This document shows positions 9,601 to 17,785 of a stretch of DNA of 21,116 nt, one piece after another. The notes beneath the pieces were generated by a model that saw nothing but the letters and a program-made list of their open reading frames with translations, had not been told where the DNA came from and made no database searches. The stretch covers positions 57,428 through 78,543 of the forward strand of contig KQ964442.1 in assembly GCA_001566745.1 (NCBI GenBank). Direction: 5' to 3'. Source of the DNA: Conidiobolus coronatus NRRL 28638. Its lineage: Eukaryota > Entomophthoromycota > Entomophthoromycetes > Entomophthorales > Conidiobolaceae. The position numbers and the translations under genes were made by a program. Position 1 is the first letter of the stretch. Every line of letters starts with the position of its first letter.

Positions 9601-11346
9601 AGCAATTTTTCAGTGGTTCTCTCCCACCAGGTTTGATTCCTCCTAAGAAAAATATGTCTGAGTTTCCCTCTCATCAACCACCTCCAGGAATGAATCTCCC
9701 GGCTTATAGCTCCACTTCAATAAATGCTTCCTCCACCTATTTTGAGTCTCCTAGTGTTCCCATCCAAACTACAACTCCTAGTATTTCTAATATTCTATCT
9801 AATTCATCATTTTTACCAAATTCAAATAGTGACAATTTTTTAGATATTAAACACGAAGCTGAAGTTACAGCTGATAGTTTGAGTAGCGTTAAGCCAAAAA
9901 AAGCACAGTCATCAATTGATCAAAGTATTCCTAGTCCTCCTGCACCTTTGAAAACTCAGCCTAGTCTTCCTCATGTGAGAAAAGTACTTGTTTTGAAAGA
10001 TAACCAAAATGATCAAATTCAGCAAAATGTACAAATGCAAATTAAGAGCCCTCCAGCAGTAGACCATGACCTTTCAAAAGTTAAACCTAATGCAACTAAT
10101 TCAAAACCTCTTACTAAAGCAGAAAAACTAAAGGAAAAAGAAAAGGATAGAAAGCTCAAACAGAAAGAAAAAGATGTTGAAAAAGAAAAATTAGCGAAAA
10201 AAAGGTTAAACGTATAAAGGAAGTAGAAATTGAAAAAGAGCAGCGTTTAAGAGAGCTAAATATTGCTAAAGAGCAGCTATTAGAAAAGGAGAGAGAGCTT
10301 GAAAAGCATAAACGAATGCTCATAGAAGCCGAATTAGATAAGGAAAAGAAGGACAAAGAAAAGCTTAAATCAGCCCACCAAAAGATTGAAAATGAAGTTG
10401 CTACACCAGAAAGATCTGGTAAAAAGAACAAATCCAAATTTACATACGAAGCGTCTAAAGATTCGCTATTTGCATCAACCGATCAACCTAAAGAGAAATC
10501 TGAAGAGTTAAAGGTGATCATTCCAATTGGTTTTGGAGAAGAAGCTAACTCTGAAACTAATACTTTTAACCAAATGTCAAAGAAGCAGCGCAAAAATGGA
10601 AAGCACAAGAAAAAGCTAGGTTAGAAGCTGAAGCTAAATCTGACTCTTCTTTATTGGTTAACTTCTCAAATGAAGATCCCATCTACTCTGAGCTGCCTTA
10701 TTTCAAGAATAATCAGCAAGATCCTTTACCTTCAATTAAAATACCCAAACTCGATGATCAACCTATTGATAGCTTTGAAACATCTTTAGGTATTCAACTT
10801 AACAATGTTATGGATGAGATTCTTTATCACCAATACAGCACAGATGATAAATCATTTTCTGATGCCCATCGAGATATCATTGCAAATGTCCAGAAAGATA
10901 AATGTAAGTGGAATTCACTTGACAAGTATTTAGGTATTGAAACTCCTAATCAAAAAAATTCAAAGAAGCCATCTCAACAGGTCAAATTTGGCGATAACGA
11001 CTCTGTTCATACCATTTTTGATACCTTATATGGACAGAATCCATTCGAATCTAAAGTCAAATCCGATGCTACCCATCATGTTTCTTTCGACTTTTCACTG
11101 TTTACTTCAACTAGAGATCAGCCAGTAAATTTGAAAAGATTTTTGGATATTAAACAACCTCAAGATCCTGCAAAGTTCATAACGAATGATGCTCGAGCTA
11201 TATCTACAATAGGTCTTGATCTTGATGAAGGGCTAGAATTCTTGTATAAAAAAGCCGAGCAGTCCAAGTATCAGCAACAGATGGAAGAGATGCTTTGCTT
11301 TAAAGCTATTGAAGAAAATGCAAAGCTATTTTGTCCCAATATTTAA
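6645..11346 (+). CDS. not4: CCR4-NOT E3 ubiquitin ligase NOT4, very long form, two frame breaks
   Basis: RING ubiquitin ligase of the CCR4-NOT complex, which marks ribosomal and other proteins during stalled translation and mRNA decay. Exons: 6645-6761, 6868-6980, 7036-7509, 7562-11346 (introns 106, 55, 52 nt). The C4C4 RING has Cys 17, 20, 34, 36, 41, 44, 56 and 59, with spacing identical to human CNOT4. An RRM follows at about residues 112-195, then a C3H1 finger (Cys199, Cys208, Cys213, His217; CX8CX4CX3H) ending in MYLHELG. The rest is Ser/Pro/Gln/Asn-rich and disordered, with six PPG[L/M] motifs, then a Lys/Glu-rich coiled coil and an unassigned C-terminal part. The frame shifts by one base at A-runs near 10203 and 10596; if both are bridged the protein is about 1496 residues, over twice the usual 575-715. 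The N-terminal identity is certain; the 3' model is provisional. Confidence 0.93.
8214..9692 (+). repeat. Six dispersed PPGL/PPGM codon motifs in not4
   Basis: In-frame Pro-Pro-Gly-Leu motifs at 8214-8225, 9219-9230, 9453-9464, 9528-9539 and 9624-9635, plus Pro-Pro-Gly-Met at 9681-9692. Four of the six follow Leu or Val. They sit in otherwise unstructured sequence. PPG followed by a bulky hydrophobic residue is the known ligand consensus of SMY2-type GYF domains (Smy2/Syh1, GIGYF1/2). Confidence 0.8.
10197..10203 (+). other. not4: Frame break 1 in not4 at a run of seven A
   Basis: The long frame reads GCG AAA AAA AGG and then meets TAA at 10215. From 10208 onward the coiled-coil sequence (KRIKEVEIEKEQRL...) continues without interruption one base back. 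One additional A in this run would join the two frames. The Lys/Glu composition is continuous across the break, so the coding function downstream appears real. Confidence 0.8.
10592..10596 (+). other. not4: Frame break 2 in not4 at a run of five A
   Basis: The second frame ends at TAG 10622-10624 after a Lys-rich stretch. The frame one base back carries KWKAQEKARLEAEAK and continues to the stop at 11344-11346. The switch falls at the AAAAA run after CGC, and again one additional A would join the frames. Confidence 0.75.
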
Positions 11347-11365
11347 GCTAAATTGAATGTTTTTC

Positions 11366-11371
11366 AATAAA
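11366..11371 (+). terminator. Candidate polyadenylation signal of not4
   Basis: AATAAA begins 20 nt after the TAA stop at 11344-11346. This supports that stop, not the earlier ones at 10215 and 10622, as the genuine gene end, since the transcript evidently extends through both frame breaks. Confidence 0.45.
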
Positions 11372-11533
11372 GTTGAGTTAAAATATTACAACTTAATATA
11401 CTATTTGTTAAAATTAGATTAGATTATTCTATTTAATCTAATCAATGTTCCACTATTCCCATATTTTTAAATAACATTTTGACAACGTCATAAATAATAT
11501 GACCTAAACTCCAGTTAAAAATTATAATCTAAA

Positions 11534-12375
11534 ATGAATGAGAATCAGCAAACAATTCTTTTACTAAAAGATCACTCTTTAAAATATGACGAAGCATTCA
11601 CTCAATATAAATTGAGTACTATTTCAATACCAGTTTTGGCAGAAGAGTATATGAATATGGAGAAACTTGGAGAATTAATTATTCAGTCTAATTTCTTAGA
11701 GCAATACTGGGGGTTTATTATTACAAGTCCTAGAGCTTCAAAAGCTTTTGAGACTATACTGGAAAATTTATCAACTAACAATGGTAACAGCTATTTTGCA
11801 ACATACTTGAGTAATTGTATTAATAAAAAGTTTTAGCGCACTCTGAGCTATTGCAGCACTTGAAAAAAATGCCTATTTTCGTTCCAGGAGAAGGCACAAG
11901 TGGAAATTTGGAGAAAATCGGATATAGCAATATTATTGGAAAAGAGACTGGAAATGCGGATAATCTATTCATTGATATCAAAGATCATTATACAAAAAAC
12001 AATACATCGAAAAAGCTTTTATTTTTAGTAGGAGATAAGACAAGACCTACACTGCCTAATAAAATGAATGAATTTTCGATTTCTTTTGATAAATTTCAAG
12101 TTTATCAAACTTATAAGGATAGCGAGTTTGATTCTAGCATCTCTAAATTGAACTTGGCAGAGATTAATTGGGTTGCTTTCTTTAGTCCGTCTGGGATAGA
12201 TTTCTCATATGATATACTACAATCTTGGTTAGTTGAAAATCGTGTTAAAATTGCAGCAATTGGTGAAACTACAAAACTTCATTTAGAAAAATTAAACTTT
12301 ATAGTGAGTGCTTGTCCTTTAAAGCCAAATGCAAAAGACTTAGCTCATGCTATAGCTACTGAAAATCTGATCTAA
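11534..12375 (+). CDS. hem4: Uroporphyrinogen-III synthase, two exons
   Basis: Predicted 262 residues, the usual size for this enzyme, which cyclises and inverts ring D of hydroxymethylbilane to give uroporphyrinogen III in heme synthesis (cytosolic). Exons 11534-11783 and 11837-12375; the 53-nt intron has a GTAACA donor, a TATTAATA branch-like element and a TTTTAG acceptor. Without the splice an in-frame TAG at 11834 would truncate the protein, so the intron is needed. The family is poorly conserved in sequence, but the expected landmarks are present: ILLLKDHS at the start, the GFIITSPRA strand-loop, LLFLVGDKTRPTLP in domain 2, WVAFFSPSGI, and KIAAIGETT followed by PNAKDLAHAI near the end. 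The upstream gap to not4 is only 187 bp and holds its promoter; no TATA box is obvious. Confidence 0.9.
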
Positions 12376-12420
12376 TGACACATATCCTATCATATGTTTA
12401 ATAACGCTTAACATTTTACA

Positions 12421-12426
12421 AATAAA
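12421..12426 (+). terminator. Candidate polyadenylation signal of hem4
   Basis: AATAAA, 46 nt after the hem4 stop codon and before the small inverted repeat at 12455-12473. Supported by motif and position only. Confidence 0.4.
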
Positions 12427-12957
12427 ATATTTGCATGATTTTATAAAGATTGTAAATGAAATTTACTTTCATTAAATCATTTCAATAATTTAAATAACAA
12501 TATCTTTTACAGTTTTTAATATTCCAAATCATATATCCCCAGAATATTGATATTGAAATTTTCTAAATAACAGGCTTGAAAAACATAATTCAAATATCTT
12601 GATTTAACAATAAAAATCACTTTATAGCTAAGAAGCTAAATTAGATGACTATAATCATGGCAATGTGTAAATGTCTATAAAAATTTTATTCAGCTATTCG
12701 TAAATTTTTGATTTTGTGTCCCAAGCTAAATATTGGCAAAAATCATATAAAACGATTATATAAATCGAAAAGACTAAACTGCAACTCTATTTAATCTTGC
12801 AAATTAAAGAATTATTTCTATTTATTTCTTTTAAGATATCAAAATAAAAAGTAGCTATATAGATATATTTTTGAGCAATATGATAATTTAAACTGTTTTT
12901 AATTCTAATCATAATAAAAATGTAAGTTTAATAAACTATTAAGAAAGTTAGCTATAA

Positions 12958-12963
12958 TTTATT
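12958..12963 (-). terminator. Candidate polyadenylation signal of ino80
   Basis: AATAAA on the minus strand, about 67 nt past the ino80 stop codon. It is the nearest match I found and the most distant of the set, so it is weaker than the others. Confidence 0.3.
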
Positions 12964-13029
12964 AATTGGCTTGGAATGATAATGAAAGATAATAATATAT
13001 TAAATTGATGTTAATTAATCGAGGTAAAA

Positions 13030-16000
13030 TTAGGGAAATATTTCCTCAACCTTTGGCTTTTTGATATCATTGGCTGGCGATAGCAAATCATCAATTCCAA
13101 CTGATCTCTTAGACCCAGCACTTGCTGATGGCGTTGACAGTGAGCCATTAGCATCGTGTTTCTGATCACCTGAATCTGCTACAGCTGGAGACTGCGTTGC
13201 TTCTGGAGCTTGATCATCTAAAAGCAAAGATACAATTTCTTTAGGCTTAAAGTCAAGAGGTTTATATTCACCACCAGAAATGACAACTCTGTGGATTTCA
13301 TCTTTTTGTCTTGCACGCTCTAAAATACGCTCTTCAATAGAATTGCGAGTAACCATTCTATATACTGTGACTTGACGAGTTTGGCCTAAACGATGTGCAC
13401 GATCCATAGCTTGTTGATCAACAGTAGGATTCCAATCACTGTCATAGAAGATTACAGTATCCGCAGCTGTTAAATTAATACCTAATCCACCAGCTCTAGT
13501 ACTTAATAAGAAAATAAATAATTCTGGACAAGTTTGCCAGTCATTGACCATATCTCTACGATCAGAGATCTTTGAAGAACCATCAAGTCGAAGGAAAGAA
13601 TAGTTTCTATATGATAAATATTCTTCTACAATGTCGATCATCTTCGTCATTTGGAAATACATAAGTATACGATGACCTTCAGCCTTGAGCTTGGGTAACA
13701 TTTCATCAAGTTTCTTAAGCTTACCACATTCTAACACAAGTTTCTCAGGATTGGGTACATGAACTGAAGAGAAAGCTTCTGTATCTTGGAATGAAGAAGG
13801 AAGTCTATCAGAATTTCTGATATATTGATTTACTAATGATGTGTTAGCAGTAACTAATTGCTGATAAAGTGGATGGAATAAGTTTTCTTGATGTGACTTG
13901 TTTGATTGAACATTGTTTGATATTACAGTTATAGGAGGTGCAATTGCTGGATGGAGATAACATTGTCTAACTCCAGGTATGGAAATATTTTTTTCAAATT
14001 CTTCAGTAGCTCGAATAGAAGAGAGAGTGGAATGTTTGATTAGATCTTCAGGAGTAAAAATCTCAATACTATCATTCAAACAGTTGCTTGAAGTGTCATC
14101 ATTATCCCATGATTTGTATGATATGAGATCTTTTATATGCTCATGTCTGCTATATACCCTGTATAACCCTTCAACGTCTCCATTAGAAATCAATTGAGAC
14201 TCTTGTGAAGTAAAAATTAGAGATGAAAGAGAGTCATCATTTTCATATTGTGATTTATAAATAAAATCTTTCGACCAAATATTTAATGTTTGGTAAAGTA
14301 ATTTGTGTCGAAGTGAATGAGTTGTTGACTCTACAGGCTGTGGCTCATCGTCAAAGAAGCTTGGTAGCCTTAGCTCTATGGGATTTTTAGCTACGTAAGA
14401 GATATAGTTATCGTAAATATGATTTCCAGCCTGGTATTTTGCAAATGCAAATGAAGATTCAATTTCGGCTCTCTTAAACAACTCTGGGTGATTACAAACC
14501 TTTCTTAGCTGCATCACTAAATTCATTAAACTGTCAACGTTATCTTTATCAGTAAGAGATTTTGACTTTTCGAGTAAAGAGGAGAGGGACATGTTTTCTT
14601 TGAGTCCAGAATAGAGCTTTTGTTGGCGATTAGTTAAATCACACATAATTTCCAATTCTATTTTTTCAGGAAGTTCATTTTGGACACTTCGCTTAACACG
14701 ACGCAACATGAAAGGTTTCAAGATCATATGTAGTCTTTTAACTTGATGCTCGTTTAAAGCACCTTTGTTTTCAGCATGGTTTTCAATATCTTTAGAGAAC
14801 CATTCGCTAAACTCATCGTGAGAATCGAATAAACTTGGCATAATAAAATTAAGAAGAGCCCAAAGCTCTTGCATGTTATTTTGAATTGGAGTACCAGTTA
14901 AAAGTAATCTGTTACGGCAGTTGAACTTTCTCAATGTTTTCCATCTAGAGCTAGAAGAGCTTTTAATTGCTTGAGCTTCGTCTAACACCATATATTGCCA
15001 TTTAATTCTTGATAAGTATTTTTCATCAGTAAGAATCATTTGATAACTTGTAACTAATATGTGGAATGGCGCATCTTTAGAGTAAAGCTTCTTTTTGGAC
15101 CAATCTTGTCTCAAAATGGCACGATCTTTAACACTGCCCCAATAAGGCAATACTTTGAAAGATGGCACAAACTTTTGTAGTTCATCAGACCAGTTATGTA
15201 AAGTTGATGCAGGTGTAATTACAATAAATGGTCCCCATATATTATGAGCTTCAGCTAAATAAGATAGTAGAGAAATTGCTTGAACAGTTTTACCAAGACC
15301 CATTTCATCTGCTAAAATACCATTGATACCTAGCTCATATAAATTACCTAGCCAGTTAAGACCTTTCAATTGATAGTTCTTCAATTGGCACATTAAAATC
15401 TTAGGTTGCTCAATATTTAAATCTGTTCTCAAACTTGAGGGATTCATAAACTCATCGTCGTTTGCTTCGCCATCTAATTCTCTTTCTGCCTGAGCTTCAG
15501 CTCTGCGCTGTTTAGAACCTTCATCAAATTGGCGTGTCTGATCTAATTGAGTTTGGATAGCATGCTGAGCTCCTTGTAAAGCTTTTTGTTTAAGAGTTTC
15601 GTCATTATCTCCATCAAAGTCGATTTCTTGCAAATCAAGTGCATTTGCTCTTTCTCTATTCATATCTTTAGTGTCAAGCTCATCTGTAGCAAGAATTGGA
15701 TTTTGATCTAGCGGAGTAGTAGCCATCGATTCTTGTTGAGGTTCTCCAGGTGTAGAATCTCCAACCTGCTCTGACTCAGCTATAGAATAATAGTCAAAAA
15801 TCATGATAAATATTGATATAAATTAAAATCTTACGCTGAATCTTTTTACTAACAAAATGACTGAATAATTCTGTTTGAGTGAGTAAAAAGTTAAGCTTTC
15901 TAGCTTGCTGCATTTTTTCACGCTTCTCTTCTTCCTGTTTGGCTTTAATAAGCGCATCTCTCTCAGCTTTTTTACGTAACTCTCTCTCTTCTCTTTCATT

Positions 16001-17083
16001 AGCTTTCCAATAAGCTAACATTTCTCTAGTAGCTTGATTAGCTCTAGAGTACGCCAGTTTGTTAATTTGCTGTCTGCGTTTTTGAAGTGACTTGACTTGT
16101 CGAGCGCATAATAGTGCAATCTTATATGCAAGTTTTCTCTTATCTGTGTGTATTTTCTGGAATTTTTCTTGTTTCTAAAATGCTATATTAAAACCATGTA
16201 TTAAGTTAGTAATATATAGCTGATATATACCTCTGATATCGTCTCATGCGTCTTCTGCCAAGCTTGGTCAAAAGTTAGCTCTGGCTCTACTGTTTTTGGC
16301 TCAGATAACAAATTTTGAATACTATACATTTGGCTATTCGATGCATATGCATTAACTCTATGTGAAGTAAAGCTAGGCTCTGTCATTGGTGGTTTACCTG
16401 TAACTGAGGTTAGGTGGCTGGAATGTGAGTACTGAGGATCAGAGTGTCCGACCAAGGACTTTACCACACTAGAATGAGTCCCGTTTCTTTGGTAAATGGA
16501 TTCTGAGTCTATATCTTTTATTTTGCTTTTCGACTGCCGAAAACAATTGCTATAGCCAAATCTTGCTAATTCTGAGTATCTGCTTTGTAATTCTCTGTGC
16601 AAAGTTTTCTGCTTTTTCTAAATAAAATTAAAATTAATTGATAAAAAGGAAAGCTTCATATAATTTACTTTTTCAGCTTTGTTAATCCTATCAACAAGCT
16701 TCTTATGGCGAACTTTTAAATCGACCATATACTGCGCTATTTCGTCATTAATATCAAAGTCATTTGTTTCCAAATCGGATAAAGAATTATCTGAATCATT
16801 TCTATCAGAATCATACTGAATTGCGGATGTAGGTCTTTTCCCATTGGTTCTCCCAGCAGAAGCATGATGACGTTGGTGACTGTAATCATAGGTATTATAG
16901 TTAGTCATTTGATGTGAGCCTATAAAATAATTAAGAAAAAAGATAAAAGTTTAATTTTGTAAAATTATTTACCAGAAGAGTTCTATAAAATCAAAATGAT
17001 TAATAATTAAAAAATATGAGATGATGTTTTATACTTACAGATTCGGGATATCCATAATTTTCAGAATGGCGATGACGACTCAT
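13030..17083 (-). CDS. ino80: INO80 chromatin-remodelling ATPase, six exons including a 10-nt microexon
   Basis: Catalytic Snf2-family subunit of the nuclear INO80 complex, which slides nucleosomes and edits H2A.Z. Exons: 17083-17039, 16982-16973, 16919-16669, 16617-16231, 16174-15835, 15779-13030; about 1260 residues, shorter than yeast Ino80 (1489), mostly in the disordered N-terminus. The DBINO/HSA region lies in exons 4-5, with the typical AYWKANEREERELRKKAE and LNFLLTQTELFSHF blocks. The ATPase core has Walker A DEMGLGKT (about residues 502-509), the INO80-type DEAQ box (611-614), TGTPIQNN (639-646), a large insertion between the RecA lobes typical of this subfamily, and motifs V-VI (STRAGGLGINL, QAMDRAHRLGQ, near 1100-1145). 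The tail carries a basic KKPK stretch that could be a nuclear signal. Translation could alternatively start at the ATG at 16908 if the microexon were skipped. Confidence 0.95.
16973..16982 (-). other. ino80: 10-nt microexon of ino80
   Basis: AACTCTTCTG lies between a TTTTATAG acceptor and a GTAAAT donor, flanked by introns of 56 and 53 nt that both match the lengths seen elsewhere here. It contributes Asn-Ser-Ser and the first base of a Gly codon. Joining exon 1 directly to exon 3 would give a TGA within five codons, so the microexon is required for the upstream ATG to be used. Confidence 0.75.
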
Positions 17084-17512
17084 TTTATATATAATAAATG
17101 TATAATTGAATGATTATAAAGAATAAACTACAGAAAACCCAATGCTGGATTAATTAATTATCAGTATTATATCACAAGGAATCTAGCAATGCTTGGAAAC
17201 AATTTTAAGTACTTATCCAATCAACTCCGATTAATTTGATTTATAGTATTGATTTTAAAAAATTATGTTTTAATAAATCAAGTAATAATAGTATAAAGTA
17301 TAATGGGTCAAATTAAGTACAAATATTAAACATATCGTTATATTATACAAATAAATATGATATCACTTTATCTAAGAAATAATGCTTCATCAAAATAAAA
17401 AAACTCAGTCTCAAAGATGTATATAAAAGTGATTGGTTGAAAATAATGCATAAGATAATGATTGTTTTCAATTCAAATATAGCTTCAATTAAAAAGTATG
17501 CTAATCTTAATT
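17084..17512. promoter_or_regulatory. ino80 upstream region
   Basis: About 430 nt between the ino80 start codon and the 3' end of the tRNA gene, AT-rich and without coding signal on either strand. It must contain the ino80 promoter, but I see no distinctive element. Confidence 0.45.
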
Positions 17513-17516
17513 AAAA
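17513..17516 (-). terminator. RNA polymerase III terminator of tRNA-Asn
   Basis: A TTTT run on the transcribed (minus) strand, seven bases after the tRNA discriminator base. Four or more T directly after a tRNA gene is the standard Pol III stop. Confidence 0.7.
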
Positions 17517-17523
17517 GATAATA

Positions 17524-17597
17524 CGCTCCCAGGTGGGCTTGAACCACCAACCTCCCGATTAACAGTCGGACGCGCTAGCCAATTGCGCCATGGAAGC
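17524..17597 (-). tRNA. tRNA-Asn (anticodon GTT)
   Basis: A complete 74-nt cloverleaf without intron. The acceptor arms GCTTCCA and TGGGAGC pair over seven positions with one G-T pair, followed by discriminator G. The anticodon GTT is at 17563-17561 within CTGTTAATC. Box A reads TGGCGCAATTGG and box B GGTTCAAGCC (17545-17536), both close to Pol III promoter consensus. The body closely resembles eukaryotic cytosolic tRNA-Asn. CCA is not encoded, as expected for a nuclear gene. Confidence 0.95.
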
Positions 17598-17754
17598 TTG
17601 CGATAGTATTTTACAATTAGTTAAACATTATTAGCACTTAATAACTTTACCTTTATTATCTATCATCATTACAATGTTATTATTATTAATTCAAATAAAA
17701 ATTAACTAATTTGTTTATATAACATGATTATTTTATTTTACAATTTTCTCAAAT

Positions 17755-17760
17755 TTTATT
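17755..17760 (-). terminator. Candidate polyadenylation signal of sin1
   Basis: AATAAA on the minus strand, 26 nt after the TAG stop of sin1. It supports the transcript ending here, with no further exons towards the tRNA. Confidence 0.45.
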
Positions 17761-17785
17761 TTAAATTTTCTTTCAATTTTTATCT

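Larger units (their letters stand above)
12376..13029. other. Gene-free convergent interval between hem4 and ino80
   Basis: 654 nt of AT-rich DNA between two converging genes. I see no coding signal on either strand, no RNA gene and no repeat of note. A perfect 7-bp inverted repeat with a 5-nt loop lies at 12455-12461 / 12467-12473. AATAAA hexamers for hem4 (12421) and ino80 (minus, 12963-12958) are the only plausible functional sites. Confidence 0.6.

Noticed and set aside
7577-10437. Open frames of 60-100 codons on either strand inside not4
   Set aside because: They are out-of-frame or antisense shadows of the long NOT4 coding exon and resemble no protein family.
10176-10619. Two non-consensus 44-nt introns (10176-10219 and 10576-10619) that would also restore the NOT4 frame
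   Set aside because: Donors GTTGAA and GTCAAA are unlike every other donor here, the first acceptor is AAAG where all others end in AG after T-rich sequence, both are shorter than any confident intron, and the sequence within them is coiled-coil-like coding in the correct frame. RNA-seq would settle it.
11784-11850. Apparent frameshift splitting uroporphyrinogen-III synthase in two
   Set aside because: A 53-nt intron (11784-11836) with good donor, branch-like element and TTTTAG acceptor removes the stop and joins both parts in phase, so the gene is intact.
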